Positions 10,351 to 22,949 of a stretch of DNA of 64,000 bases are shown here, piece by piece. How positions within the stretch are numbered: the stretch's first letter is position 1; every line of letters begins with the position of its first letter. The position numbers and the translations under genes are program-made. This DNA comes from Isoetes taiwanensis (lineage: Eukaryota; Streptophyta; Lycopodiopsida; Isoetales; Isoetaceae): the NCBI GenBank assembly GCA_021234155.1, contig JAJEKV010000017.1, forward strand, positions 12,531,525-12,595,524, given 5' to 3'. A model generated the notes under the pieces. That model was not told the DNA's origin. It made no database searches and saw nothing but the letters and a program-made list of their open reading frames with translations.

Positions 10351-13300
10351 CCATATTCCTCTTGGCATGTCGGTAGTGAGTAAATACATAGTGACGGATA
10401 TAACTTTAACCAGCAGTTCAATGTGATTAAATGTGGTTTGTTAGCACTAAACGAACAGTCTTGTGCTTCATTTGTTCATCGCTGCTTAGAACTTAGCCCA
10501 CGGCAAACTGCTTCAGGGGCAATCTATGACTGCCTAGAAGCTGTCTTGTCCTAGATTCGCTGACAACCTAACAAAATTTGGTGATAGATTAACAAAGTAG
10601 AACTAGCAACTCTGGAAGCCTGAGGCGAGAAATGAATCTGAATAGGCTCTTAAGCTATCCTGTAGGTATTATTAGTTAATAAATATTAAATATTGTGGGA
10701 TGCCTAGATCTGCATTCAGCAGATAGCCCGACCATAAATCAAGATTTTTACTCCAAACTATGCAAAGCAACAAGGCCATGGAAGATTCGACCGTAAAGAT
10801 TAGCGTAATCATCTGCTCTTGTAATTGCAATCAAGAATTCGGTCCTCTGCAAAAAAATCATCTGCCATAATCGGCCCCATCTTGCACCATAGCTACATTC
10901 TGCTTTATCTGCTGACCGCCTCGACAGGTGTTAGTAAAACTTATCTTCCCAAAAAAGAAGCTTCAAAAAAATAAAAATTGGAGAACCTTCGATGTTCTTA
11001 AACCTATTTTCCATCGTTGTATAACTATGCTTCTCAATACAAATACATATTAAAAACCATAAAAAACCTTATGGTATCCCCGTCTCCTTCCACAATTTTG
11101 GAAGATAATCAAGATATTTGTTGTTCCTTAAAGGAAATCTAGGGATTTGAAATGTATACCTTCTACTTTCTTTCATATTCTTTGTTCTGGCATTATAGAC
11201 AGAGTATATTATAGTGTTGGAGAAACACTTTAATAGGTTTGGAGGGATCCGCAAAACCTCCAGTTGGATCTGCTTTGTGACAAAGAGAGCCAACTTATTG
11301 TACTTAAAGATATGAAAGTGTTGAATCAAGAGGGATGAGGGTTCTACTCTTTGGCATAACTCAATCAACATGAAAAAGGAAAGCAAACAAAACCATTCAA
11401 GGAGGGGGTGAAGGAGATCAAACGTCCTGATTTGTGATAATTGTTGAAAATGAAGGGGTGGATGCAATTGTGCTTCTTGTCAAGATTTGAAGAAGATAAA
11501 GACCAAACTTGTTACAGGAGGAAGAAGACAAAAGTGAAAAAATCGATGGTGTGGAGCTTGTACGGGCCAAGATCAAGTTTATGTGTAAGGCTAGGATCCA
11601 TTGTGAAGATCCCGATAAATGAATGGCGTATTCTTGCTTGAACAACAAAGTATTAGCGTTAAAAAGAGAAGTAGAGCAAGTATATCTACATAAATGGAAA
11701 TAAATGGAGCCCAAAGCAAAAATCATGAAAGAAGCAAGGGCCGACCTGTTAACAAATTAGGTTAAATTTGTGATCAGTAACCATGCAGGGATTCAGAAAG
11801 ATCATACGCATTGTACTAACAGAGTCGATCATGCAACCATAATACCCAGTATTAACATGCATAATTTGCCCGATCACATACATCTCTTCATGTTAGAATA
11901 CATCGAAAACCTTTGGGTACGTCTTAGGCCAATTCTCCCTAGGACAATTTATAAATGTCTAAGAATAGGAGAACTACATTAGATATATGTACGTATTGCT
12001 CAAAAAGATCACAGAGGTAAATTAAGCAATTAAAAGGGCATATAGTAAGGCTTGATAGCATGAACATATTATAGGAACTGGATAGCATGAATATATTATA
12101 ATAGAGGCATCATCATCTCTTGCCTATGGCTCAGATTTAGATGCTATTTGGAGCAACAAAGTTTTAGTGTCTTAAAATTGACTCCCTCGTTGTTGTAAAA
12201 AGAGAAACTAACACAATAAATAACCAATTAAATATAGAATACAAACCAAATCATTCTAGCCGGATAATTCTTTTTAACATATCTAGATCTGGAGCTTGTC
12301 CAGCATGAAAGAGAAAAAGCGTCAGAACGTCTTTTTGCATGTTACAAGCTCCTTTTCCTTCATCTTGATAACTACAAACTCCTGTACAGATATGACAATT
12401 AGAAAGCTCTATGAACTGAATGCTTTGTATAAACCATACGGAATGCATATGAATACACATACCTTACCAATTGGGTTTATGTTTCATCAAGGACTTTCTG
12501 TCTATGGATGTTTAAGATGGTTGCCATGTAACTGCGAAGCCAAATCAAAGAAATCTGGCTCATTTGACATAATGCAAAGAACTCTAGCTAATTATAATGC
12601 AAATAATTATCAATAACATCACAGTAAATCGTTTACAATCGAAAACCTAATGCTCAAGTAGACATTGTATCATAAAACTAATAATCAAATCTATGCAAGC
12701 ATCGCCTCAATGCTTAAAGTGTGCTGGCTAGCCCTTCTTAGATGTTTTGCTCTTGCCAAGACCACCTCATTTATGCAAAGAAATAAGAAAGGGTTTACTA
12801 TTAACCTCGTCCATACATAAGGATTCAAGCAGATGTGCCTTTAGGGAATCCTCAACTACTCAACCGCATGCCATCGTATGCCCAGATCCCTGTCCAGATC
12901 CCATGCGAGCAGCTGCTCCGAGATAAAAAAAAAAAAAAGCAACGATTACGGAAATCCTCGTGTTTCATCAAAATATTTCCAAAGAAAATAGATGCAGCTG
13001 GAAATCCCTACCGAAATCATACATTGGAATAGTTTTATTTTTGGGTCATCGAATAATTTTTTGGCAGCAAAAATCCCCACAAACCTTAAAGAATTGACCT
13101 TAAACAAGGTGCTTTTGCACATAGGGTTGCCCTCATGTTGGTATTGAAAGGGCAATGAGAAATTGAATACGAACACGTTGCATGATTTAGCGTAATAGTT
13201 GAAAGCATAATTAGAAGAACCATGCACCACAAACCATTGAGGAAATAACCGATATAGGGTCTCATAAATGGAGGGTAAGAAAAAGAAGATAGATATATAT

Positions 13301-13940
13301 AACATTTGGATACCCTAATTTGGTTGGGATTTTCGTAATAAAGAATAGACACATATGAGAAATCTAATGGAATATTTGTAATGTCTAAATGTGGACACAT
13401 GATCCATGTGCTAGGGCCACATTGGAGAAATGTAATTGGATGATCCAAGTGCTAGGGCCAAACCAAATAAAAAGGTGAAAAAAATACATTGTGTGGGGAT
13501 TAAGGTCTCAAACTTGTAGCTCATATCAACCATATTGTCAAAAAATAGATCACTACGAAGCAACCAATATCGGACTAAAACATGGGATTTGATCTAGTTG
13601 CACAGAGAAGGGCATAGAGCATTAGGTTACTCGTTAGATATAAGGAAGAAAGATATGAGGTTAGACTAAAAGTTGCATATTGGCCTTACTACCACAACTT
13701 AAAAATTCAAACAAGATAACATGCAGGAATTTTCCATTAACTCTATGGAGTTTCAAAGTAAAACTATTGTTTCACTAGCACAATGTAGTTTCGAATTGCA
13801 ACATATTCCACAGCTTGAATTTTTCTCATCCTTTAAATAAAACTACTTCATCTTTCCTCTATATTGGCAGCATTCATTCTTTTTACAACAATGACTACGG
13901 ATTGCAGCATCTAATTGATCCTCTACAATTTAATTGATCC
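10351..13940. other. Long stretch with no recognisable gene
   Basis: AT-rich sequence with only short open frames. The longest are antisense frames at 11069-11467 (132 codons) and 11418-11726 (102 codons). They show no motif that I know and overlap a plus-strand stretch (about 11440-11700) of equally unclear coding value. I see no LTR ends, primer-binding site or strong repeat here. It is probably very old mobile DNA or plain intergenic sequence. Confidence 0.4.
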
Positions 13941-13968
13941 TCTGCAATCTTTCTCTCTCTCTCTCTGA
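13941..13968. repeat. (CT)n microsatellite
   Basis: A short run of alternating C and T within an AT-rich stretch. It is a simple sequence repeat only. Confidence 0.7.
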
Positions 13969-14087
13969 ATGCTTAGCATACAAATAGGATCCACTAGTTT
14001 ATTCAATCATGCACAAACAAAATTTATAAACGATTTAAGGCCCTAACACAGAATTTTTATTCAACACGGCCAAACATTCGCTCTGAT

Positions 14088-14101
14088 ATCAATTGGTATG
14101 A
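14088..14101 (-). promoter_or_regulatory. Possible degenerate LTR-element primer-binding site
   Basis: CGCTCTGATATCAA on the plus strand reads TTGATATCAGAGCG on the minus strand, one step from the iMet primer site TGGTATCAGAGC. In many plant Copia elements this motif is followed by CAATT at the LTR edge, and CAATTGG does follow here. I could not find matching LTR copies, so this is only a trace of an old antisense LTR element. Confidence 0.3.
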
Positions 14102-14880
14102 TTCGTCTTTAGTTCCTGCAAATTCAACAAATTCAAATGCATAAAGTTAGATTTAATCTCTAGAAATAGGAACTTCTGCCATAAATTCACCACCCAACCG
14201 GATTCAGATTTGCGAACATTGCAAACATGATTTATCTGGCTCTACCAATCTTGAAAATCTAATAGAGCAACTGTTCTATCTTCTCTGGTTTTCTGCCTTC
14301 AATTTATAAATTAAAAAACTAGGATCTGGCTTATGAAATCTGGCTTTAATTCTTGAGCAAACAATGGTTCGTCTTCCCGCTCTGACAATCATGATGTCTG
14401 GTATAGATTCAAACAAGACTTGACTTATAACTTTAAGCGATTATAGAATCGTACTTCTTCTCTAGGTTATACCCATCACTCTACAAATCGATTGCTTATA
14501 TAAAATTCATAGATTTTTAGAAAAGTCTTGCCTTTACCTCAATCATCTTTATCTGTAGTTTAAATTTGGCTTCCTACTCAAATCGGCCTCTGGCCAGGCC
14601 TTTCGGTCAAATACGGATTAGTCCGGCAGCTTTTGGGCTGGTTTAGATTTCTACTACTGTAGCGACCACTTTTTAACACAAGTGTTTTATTTATTTAAAT
14701 GTTAGATAACTTTCCTTAGGTTTCTTATCTCTTATATAATGCAGTTTCCTTTTCTGTCCCCAATATTTTGTTTGCTACATTTTCTTTGAAATTGGCTCTC
14801 CGGTTGACACGTGTTATGTTTCACCTTTCATTTGGCCTTCTCACTTTTTATTTGCACTTCATTGCCCTTTCTTGCTCTGC

Positions 14881-14917
14881 AAGCCGACCGGCATGCTCAG
14901 TATTTAGAAAAATGAAG
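14881..14917. repeat. Direct repeat flanking the P450 fragment, left copy
   Basis: AGCCGACCGGCATGCTC and the following TATTTAG and AAAATGAAG are repeated almost exactly at 15388-15424. The right copy is the true 3' end of the P450 coding sequence. The left copy is therefore a misplaced piece of the same gene end, marking a recombination or a deleted tandem copy. Confidence 0.8.
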
Positions 14918-15423
14918 CGGAATGTGTTTAGAAGAAGAAGACATCTCCAATCTGCCATATTTTCAGGCTGTTTCGAAAGAATCATTCCGACTTCATCCAT
15001 CCGGTCCCCTGCTTCTGCCTCATGAATCCATCGAACCATGCAATGTAGCCGGTTTTCAGATTCCCAAAGGCACCCGAATAATCGTGAGTGCTTGGCACAT
15101 TGGCAGACACCCGAGTGTATGGCAAAATCTCGAGCTTTTTAATCCTGAGCGATTTATTAGCAGTAAGGTGGATGTAAAGGGCACAAATTTTGAACTCATT
15201 CCTTTTGGAGCTGGTCGCCGGATTTGTCCTGGATTGAGTTGGGGTTTGTGCATTGCTCAGATTACCCTTGCTCGTTTGCTTCATAATTTTGATTGGAAAT
15301 TGGCAGATGGATTCAAGACTGAGGAGCTAGATTTGAAGAGGAGGTCAACCTCCCCCTCGCGTGGGTTATGGAAAAAACCCTCGAGGCAGCCGACCGGCAT
15401 GCTCTGTATTTAGGAAAATGAAG
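14881..15423 (+). pseudogene. Cytochrome P450 (CYP71 clan) C-terminal fragment
   Basis: The frame from 14922 carries the last third of an A-type P450: KESFRLHP (K-helix ExxR), FNPERF (PERF motif) and the heme-binding FGAGRRICPG with its axial Cys. The protein reads to LDLK near 15340. A one-base frameshift there moves the normal C-terminus (EEVNLPLAWVMEKTLEAADR) into another frame, which ends in TGA near 15421. The N-terminal 300 or so residues, with membrane anchor and I-helix, are absent, and a stop lies just upstream of the first readable codons. The last 38 bp of the gene also occur at the 5' side of the fragment (14881-14917). The exact CYP family cannot be decided. Confidence 0.88.
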
Positions 15424-15424
15424 T
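15388..15424. repeat. Direct repeat flanking the P450 fragment, right copy
   Basis: This copy contains the codons for the P450 C-terminus and its stop. It matches 14881-14917 with about four differences. Confidence 0.8.
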
Positions 15425-16036
15425 AGATTGTCGATCAGCTAAGGGACGTGTCTAAAAAGCAAAGCATTTGCCCAGACTCAAAATCCTCTGAAGCTCTGCA
15501 AGGAGCAGTTAAAAAAGTCGTTGTTGGGCTTGAAATGAGGCGGCCAAGCTTGGATAGATGCAAAATCTATTGAATCCTTAGTGGTAAGTATTTTTCCTGC
15601 CATAACTTGCTAAGTTAAGAAAATCATTTCATCCTTTGTTTGTTCTTTCTAGGTTGCTCAAATGTTTGAACATCGGCATAATTTGAGCTAACAGAGAGAG
15701 ATCCAAAGTTCATACGAAATCGGCAGTATTTAGCTTCTGTATGAGGGTTCACAAGTTTATTGAGGGTTTTCAGTCACGATTTACAATGTCAGCTTTATGT
15801 AAATAGGATATAACTTTGGTGATCTATAGCATAATATCTATCAATGTATAAGAGCAATCAGGGGATCGAAGGGTGCTTCATAACTATGAAGACTGTGCAG
15901 GTCGGTCTCCATGACCTTCATGATCAGGTATAAATTGCCTTCTTTTACGCACTGGCCATATGTCTATTACGATATCTGCCGAACCTTCGTATAACCACTA
16001 GTTTTTTTTCATGACTTATTTTCCCTTCCAATGTAG
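15425..16036. other. Spacer between P450 and SPT6 fragments
   Basis: About 600 bp of AT-rich sequence. I could not recognise P450 or SPT6 exons in it. It may be intron sequence carried along with the SPT6 fragment. Confidence 0.4.
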
Positions 16037-16718
16037 ATGAGCATTGAACCTTCAGTGAGAGATCACATGATAAGTGTCTATATAGAAAATGCAGAAGTCT
16101 CTACCTCACCAACAAAGTTAAAAAAGTTATTGACGCATCTCATCAATATGCAGGAGTGAAGTGGTTGCACCAGAAGCCCATCGAAAAATTTAATGATGGA
16201 CAGTGGTTGCTAATACAAAAGGCTGAACAGCAAGAATCCATTCTCCAGGTACATGTTGGTCTATCACAAGATTATGTGCAAAATAAGCTACAGAAAGAGC
16301 TGATATCTATGTATACAAGTGATAGGTTGAGCACCACGGCTAAGCTTTGGAATGAAGAATGCAAACAAATACTGAAAGAATTATTAGAGAGCTTTCTTAT
16401 TTCTCACATGGAAGTAGAAATGCTAAGGCTAATTATCCAAGTAAAAGAATGGATTGCTAAAATGTGGCAAGAACAGTCCTGGGAATTGGTCTGCACTGCA
16501 CCATATTACCAGCCATCTAAGGAGGAGAATTTTGATAGCATAACACGAGTACTAGCTTGTTGTTGGGAACTTGGAAAACTAGCTACCACGTTTGTTATAC
16601 TGGATATTGCAGGCGGGGGTTACTGGTACACTTTATTGTGATTACTTAACTATTTTAGCTAAAAGTCCTGAGCAGCAGCAAAGGATGGCTACTGACACTG
16701 AAAGGATGTACCGGTCCT
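16037..16718 (+). pseudogene. SPT6-like transcription elongation factor fragment
   Basis: The sequence encodes a central segment of plant SPT6, a histone chaperone that travels with RNA polymerase II. Landmarks are EPSVRDHMISVYIENAEVST, then AGVKWLHQKPIEKF and QWLLIQKAE, LWNEECKQILKE, and VLACCWELGKLATTFVILD, which lies at the start of the YqgF-like domain. The segment needs two frameshifts to read through: near 16120 (before VIDASHQYAGVKW) and near 16605, after which VTGTLYCDYLTILAKSPEQQ continues in another frame. The N-terminal acidic region, helix-hairpin-helix, S1 and SH2 domains are absent. It is a captured or duplicated piece, not a working gene. Confidence 0.85.
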
Positions 16719-18696
16719 GTATTATTATAGCTTTATATTATAGTTTTGGTTTCGACAAATGTAATTTTTGTTGCAAAATAATGGCAGGGCAGGATGGATC
16801 ATTTGCTAGAGGGAACTTTGAGTTTATCCACAAGTGTTATTAGTGTAAATAATTACTTGAAAGCACATTCCAAGATGTCTTATATAAGCTGTTGGAAACA
16901 CATCTCAAGATGTATTATACAAACACTCTTCTAGTCAAATCCGTAGTTCCTTAAATATGTAATAGTTAATTGTAAATTCTAATGCTATCCTTCTGTTGTC
17001 TCTAGTTGTCGTATTTTTCTGGTATAGGTGATATTTTCTCAGCATTCTACCATAGTGCTTGCATACAACAATAACTTTTTCAAACTTTAGACATTTGAAA
17101 AATCTAAAAAACTTCGTTCTCAGCATACCATGGTGGTAAATGTATTACAGAGAAGTTTATATGAAATGGTGTTCAGAATGTTCCAAAGTTCATACAGTTT
17201 GAGAGAAAAGATGAATATTCCAAATTTTCCTGCTATGGGATGACAAGTATCATCATTCGGATCATGATATATCAAATCTGGAAATGTAGAACCTAGGAGT
17301 TGTCATTTACTGGCAAGATCAAGAGATGTGCTAGAAAGGGGATATAACATTGAATAATTTATGCATGTTGTTACTCAAGTTTCCTAACCCTCGTCCACAT
17401 TGCTTTGGTGATGGTAACATTTGAGGAGAAGAAAAGCATCGAGCTCCAGTGAGAAACGACTTCGCAATAAGGGAAGAATGCAAAAAGATTTGTGGAGATT
17501 TTGCCAAAGGGTTAGACAAACTTATGGTTGTATAAGTGAGACTGAATTGAAACCAATTTCCAAGAGGAGAATTGCACAGTAGGTAACTGGCCGCCGCGAT
17601 AAATTTCTTGTAATTATAAATATTATTAACTTGTTTCAATTCAAACCATAGGTATACTTTTCCAGGCTTTAAATATGAGATTGCATCTGTATTTCTTTTG
17701 CAAGTCCTTTGAGCCACATCTCCAAGCTTGTGACGCAACACGTAAAACATGAGAAATCGGTAGAGATTTCTTGTTGATGAAGGATCTAGCTATTGAGCAA
17801 ACAGGCCCATCGGTGTTTCACCAATGGAAGACGATCTTTCAATAATATCTATGCCTGCTTTGTAGGTGCCCAGAAGGGTCTCAGAATTCGATTTTTCATA
17901 TTCTGCAGCCTTTCCTCTGCACACAAACACAAATTATACACATTATCAATCTGGAAAAAAACTAACTACAAACACACAATCCGTCTGTACATCCCAACAA
18001 AAACAACAGACTGCATCTCCTGAAGCACAAAGCAAAACAAGCGCACAAACCCATCTCCTGCTCTCGCCCTTTCTACATCCTTGCAAGTTTTCCTGAAAAT
18101 CTAGCCTATCCACGTGTTTATCCATGTGAGCACCCACGTCACCGAAACTTAATTGCTTTTCACGACCACGTCAGCAAACATTCTGGGAAGAGGCTTTGCT
18201 AACCAGAGCTATGGCTTCTATGGCTTTGCTTTGTCAGAAAGAAACAGTCGTTTTGCACCAAGCCATCCCTAACGCCGCATGTGCAAGCATCTGCTTCGGG
18301 TGGAGTTATATGACCGATGTGCAAGCATCTTCATGCCATGTTTTTTCAAATGAATTGCACAGCTTCATGCCATGTTTTCCTAAATGAAGATGGTTTCTTG
18401 TGTTTCATTCTTCACTGTACCTTCAAACGAGACTTTTGATAAACACAGACTATGCAGCTCTCATTTGTTTCATAACTCATGATGATGGTTTAAATTCTAG
18501 GCGAAGTTTCCCACACTGGACTCCGCCTTTATTTCGTATTGAGTAAGGACAAGCTCCGTCTTTTCTCCTCCTTATTTCGATCAAAAGGAGAAGCAGTAGG
18601 GACGATCTATTAGATGAATGGAGGGACAAGTAAGGTAAAATGCTTACTTTAAATCTCTCTCTTTCTTATGATGCTGGGACTCCTTTTTCATCTCAG
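16719..18696. other. About 2 kb without a recognisable gene
   Basis: A minus-strand frame at 17331-17750 (139 codons) and another short minus-strand stretch at about 17790-17915 are open but match nothing I know. The plus-strand frame at 18196-18387 begins MASMALLCQKE after its second Met and could mimic a plastid transit peptide, but no mature domain follows. I treat the stretch as spacer or intron between captured fragments. Confidence 0.4.
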
Positions 18697-18815
18697 AAGT
18701 CATTTGATTCAGGAATGCAAGTTTGGCATTCCATGCTTGGAAGTTCTTGCAATTTCCTGATTTTGGAAGGAGACATTAGGCTTGTACAAGAACGTCTGGT
18801 CAGGCATCTGCTATG
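18697..18815 (+). pseudogene. Exon-like fragment, family not recognised
   Basis: An open stretch bounded by a pyrimidine-rich acceptor (CATCTCAG) and a GTATGT donor encodes about 39 residues, including GMQVWHSMLGSSCNF and EGDIRLVQERLVRHLL. The codons and splice borders look like a real internal exon. I could not place the protein family. It lies among exon fragments of other genes and has no matching neighbours. Confidence 0.4.
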
Positions 18816-19296
18816 GTATGTATTATCTTCCTTCATGTTTGCAATGTTAAGATTTTGTTTTGCATATAAGTCAGATCTTGGACCATTATGTTCTTATTGA
18901 TTTCCCAAAGAAATGCAATATGCAATCAGTGTTTAAGTATTGCTACGGCCAAACCTTAGTTATTATGTCCAAAATTCAAGATAAAGTCGTTTTCAAGTAT
19001 GGCCCACATTAAGCCAAAATAATCAAATCTTATATCTGTCCAGAAAGCAATGTAGGTTCCTATTTTTGAACTATGCCATCAATTTTAAGGGTCCCAAATC
19101 CAATCGGGCAGACTAAAAATGTGAAGGGAAAGAAGAGAAGGTAAAGAAGACATTCCTTTGGAAGATGAAGTCTCATGTGAAACTTCGTTGAACCTTTTAG
19201 TTCCTATTTTTAATGTTCCAGTTTGTTATTTTTTTTAGTCCCAGTGTCATTGTTAATTTTAAACTTCATTTCCTTAAGTTAATTTTTGCTCTGCAG

Positions 19297-19453
19297 TTGA
19301 CAGCAGTACATCTGGTAGATGCACGTCTTTGCAGTCATCCTGGAAAATATGTCTCAGCATTGCTTCTACCTCTGTCTTCGATGCTGCATCTTGAACTTCC
19401 ACATGTGAATGTTTTATCCAAAATTGACCTGGTTGAAAGCTATGGCAAACTAG
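19297..19453 (+). pseudogene. GPN-loop GTPase 2 (QQT1-like) single-exon fragment
   Basis: After a CTGCAG acceptor the frame reads [20 protein letters not shown], then [20 protein letters not shown] and [11 protein letters not shown], ending at a GT donor in phase 1. This is a characteristic internal block of GPN2/QQT1, a GTPase involved in RNA polymerase II assembly and nuclear import. NVLSKID corresponds to the guanine-specificity motif (N/T-K-x-D type). The P-loop exon and the GPN-loop exon are not in the window, so the piece is isolated. It carries no stop. Confidence 0.8.
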
Positions 19454-19933
19454 GTGATTCTTATTTCTTTACATCTTTAAACTATCTTTATGGCATTATT
19501 ATGTGTTTGGGACAATGAGCTTATTGCTTTATGATTTTTTGTTCATGGAAATACATTTTCTCCTATAGACGGCTAGTAATTTGGATATAGATATGATATA
19601 GAGCTAGGTCCGAGATTGGCAGGTTTTCAATTGTACTTTAATTAAAATCATTGATCATTTGCAGGGGCAGAAGCTTTTGTAACCAATCCCTCTACCTATA
19701 TGTTTCTTACAGAAGTTTTGCTAAACTCTTTAAAAGTTTTAAACTCCATGACCATGCTCAGGATCTACCTGGCTTTAAATTCTTTTATTTTTGAACCAGA
19801 TTTGGTAATACGTAAACTGGCACTAAACATGAACTTATAAGCATTACGAAGATAACCTGTAAGATCAACTGACGATCTGTGTGAAGAAGCTCCCATATTT
19901 TTTAACTGTTGCTGATTTCTGTTCAATCCACAG

Positions 19934-20086
19934 GGAGTTGCAAAAAGCTACTGAAATTTGACATCTTTGATTGGAAAGGGCTGATATGGTTCAGTTTACA
20001 AAGCAGTACGAGAAACAGGACCAGTTTTAGCTGTTAAGGTACTCAGTACAAACTCATCACCAGGGGAAAAGCAATTTCAGAATGAG
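19934..20086 (+). pseudogene. CRLK-like receptor kinase, single-exon fragment
   Basis: From a CAG acceptor to a GTAA donor the sequence encodes the first part of a protein kinase domain: ELQKATE, then a glycine-rich loop IGKG-stop-YGSVYKA, then VLAVKVL with the ATP-binding Lys, and SPGEKQFQNE. It resembles the calcium/calmodulin-regulated receptor-like kinases (CRLK1/2), whose following text is GEKEFQTEV. One base is missing after the ATE codons and a TGA replaces a residue of the glycine loop, so it is non-functional. No further kinase exon follows. Confidence 0.7.
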
Positions 20087-21676
20087 GTAAATTGGCACAA
20101 AAGGACTATAACCACCCATTTTTTTATTCATATTTTTGCAGGAAATTACATGCTAATAGAGGAGAAGGTTCCAAAATATATTGTTCTAGACTTGGCTGGT
20201 TTCATGGTATTATTTATTTCTCCATTCAAAACCATAGATTTGTTGCATTCCATTAGTTCTTAGGAGAACTCTTTGGGATAAGCATTTAGTGCCTGCTCAT
20301 AGCTCATAAGGTGATCTTTTTAGGGCTTGAACTTTCATGTTGTCCTTGCACGTGAAGTGGATCTTCTTAAATTCTTAAAGGATGCGAAGAAGAACCAACA
20401 AAAAGCTTTCTTAGTGACGAACTTTTTGCAGTATTAACTTATCTATTAGCTTCAGGATGTGTCTGACAAACCATTCGAGGAATGATACAGTCAGAAGGTT
20501 GGTACCAAGGCAAAAATGATGATAGATAGGCTCTGTCATGTCTTAATACAGTTCTAGGTCAGGCCTAAACCTAAGCCATACACAGGTTTCACATCTGTTT
20601 GGGGGTGCACGAATGGTTATATATATATCAACGTGCATGGAAGGTGACATGCATGTGATGTGAGTGACATGTATCATCACTATCATGTAAGACCACATGA
20701 GTTGAGCACTAATATAAGCCTGTCATATTATAGATCATCTTTCTGGATTCCGTCTTTAAGCACTTCCCTATTATAGAAACCATTCTATCTCAGTTTTCTT
20801 CTTAGGAGAACTATAGCATCTTTCCTAAAAAGAGACAACAAGACTCACATCGTCTCATACTTGTTTTGCACTCATGCTTTCATACCCTCTTATATTCATT
20901 AATACTATCTCTTTTGCACAAGCATATCATAGGAAAATCAAATTTTAGTGCATTTCGCAGAGGACTTTATAAACTGAAGGCAACCATGGAAGCACATTCT
21001 GCAGCAAAGAGTCTTGCTCATGTTATCTCCAGCAGAGACAAACAAAATCCAGCCTAAATCTATTTATCCCAAATGCTTTGCCATACTATTAGAGGACAAA
21101 AGGAAAATCTTCTTTTATTAACATTTGTATAGCTCTGACCTTAGTAGAAAATTAAGACAATCTTCAACGAGGACTCTGCAATGAGGCGATCTTCAGTGAG
21201 CACATTTTACATCAGCTTTTTTCTTATAAATCTGCATCCCCCCTTGTCCAAATGCCATCCTCTCCTAAAAGGATTATTGCCCATACAGCAAATTTCTCAA
21301 GTTAGGCTGCTATTTTATGTTTTTGTCTAAATAGTTTTCCTGATGCTGTTTTCTATTCTTGTATGCTTGGATACTAACAGTAATTGTAATTCTTCAGGTG
21401 GAAAAATTCATCCTTTCAGAAGTGGTGATGAAGTGAGAGGTGTAATCGCTATTTGGTAATTCAGTGCTGTAAGGCTAGACACTTATGCAGGCTCTGTTAT
21501 ACAGGTTCTGTTATAGACAGTTAAGGTTGATTGATGGCACATGCATGAAAGCAAGGCAAATTCTTTTTTTCTAATGCGACTTTTGATGTCATCTTTTTGT
21601 TAGATGTTTGCTGATCTTTCTTATAATTAGTTTCAAATTTAATTTACTAAAATGATGAGCTCCCTTTTCCTTTTAG
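20087..21676. other. Spacer between captured exon fragments
   Basis: AT-rich sequence without a clear gene. A stretch at about 21399-21456 after an acceptor-like TTCTTCAG has an open frame of about 19 codons before a GTAATT donor, but I cannot assign it. Confidence 0.35.
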
Positions 21677-21745
21677 AAACTGGTGCCAGAAGATGTGCTT
21701 CCTATAGGATTCCAAGAAAAGATTAAATCCATAGATTATGCATCG
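21677..21745 (+). pseudogene. PYROXD2-like oxidoreductase, single-exon fragment
   Basis: A 69-bp exon-like stretch between TTTTAG and GTAAG encodes 23 residues beginning KLVPEDVLPIGF and ending IKSIDYAS. It resembles the block before SxTTKINxAVD in plant homologues of pyridine nucleotide-disulfide oxidoreductase domain protein 2. The piece is very short, so the assignment is tentative. No neighbouring exons of that gene are present. Confidence 0.45.
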
Positions 21746-22474
21746 GTAAGAGATGTTTAAATGCATTTTGCAAGATAGTAGCTTGCTTTCTTAGATCAAT
21801 GCATTGAAATGGTGGAGCTCTGCTCATTCTGCAGCCAATAGATGAGCCATATTGCTCTACAAATAAAATTAATTTGTCAAACTTGTCCCTTGTATCTTAA
21901 TGTGACAGTTGCATCTATTTCAGATTTATTGCAAGTTTTGTGGCAATTAAAAGGCTAGTTCATGAGGAAGAGGTGGAATGGCTTTGGGGTGAAATGCTTT
22001 GTATCAGACAAACCATGCAATTGTGCACTAGCTTTTATCAAGCATCTTTCAGCTAATGGAAACATGGAAGGTAAATTACCATGACCTAGATACATAAGAC
22101 ACATGGTAAATAGATATGCAAAAATGAAACCATGATATTATATATTACTAGTAATGGTGCTCAGCGTTGTTGGGCATAAGTTAGGAACATGCATGGATAG
22201 AAACCTGTTCAAAGCAAACTCCTAGTCAAAATTCTAATATAATTAGGCAAATCCATAGAGAAGTTATCATTGATTGTCACATGACCATGGTTGTTAAATA
22301 AGACGCTCGCTCTATTTTTCCAAGTTTAAGTTGTGTCTAAGAGCTCTCAAAATCTTTGGGCTTCAATTAACTATAACAATAATAAATGTTAAAGGTATAG
22401 AAATGCCAAAGGCCTACACATGTAAGAATTGTTCATTTTGTATCCAAGCAATGTTCGAAGAATGTTAATTTCAA

Positions 22475-22660
22475 TCCCTCGTGCATGGAACTTTTAGTCT
22501 TTTTAATTTCAATCTCAATAAATCAATTCCCTTGCTCCTTAATTTCAATCTCTCATGCATGGAACTTTTGAGTGTCCTTAATTTCAATCTCTCATGCATG
22601 GAATGTTTGAGTGAAGTCTACAATAGGTACTTTGAGTCTCTGAAGTCTACAATAGGTACA
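22475..22660. repeat. Short degenerate tandem repeats
   Basis: The phrase TTTCAATCTCTCATGCATGG and its variants occur at least three times between about 22470 and 22605. They are followed by two copies of GAAGTCTACAATAGGTAC (about 22613 and 22642). The short open frame across it is an artefact of the repeats. Confidence 0.75.
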
Positions 22661-22949
22661 AAATGTCTACGCCACCATGAGTTAAATGAATCAAGTTGTG
22701 CAACTTAGATGGATAGATAGAGTAACCTCCCTCTAAATTAATTTAATGGGAATGTCCACAATAAAGAAGAGCCTAAATCTCAAATATTATTGTCAATGCA
22801 AACTATAATATCTAATACCTTGCATCCAAACAATGAAAATAAAACAAGCAAATTTGAGAAAGAATAAAGAAAAAAAACAGATTTGAGCAGCATCTAATGA
22901 CCCATTATCAATAAACTTTGTTTGAATTAAAGTCTTCTACGTCTCAAGG

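Noticed and set aside
11069-11726. Overlapping antisense open frames of 132 and 102 codons
   Set aside because: No motif, no splice context and odd composition. They look like chance frames in AT-rich DNA.
18196-18387. Possible plastid transit peptide (MASMALLCQKE)
   Set aside because: No mature protein follows in any frame and no splice donor with a matching exon was found.
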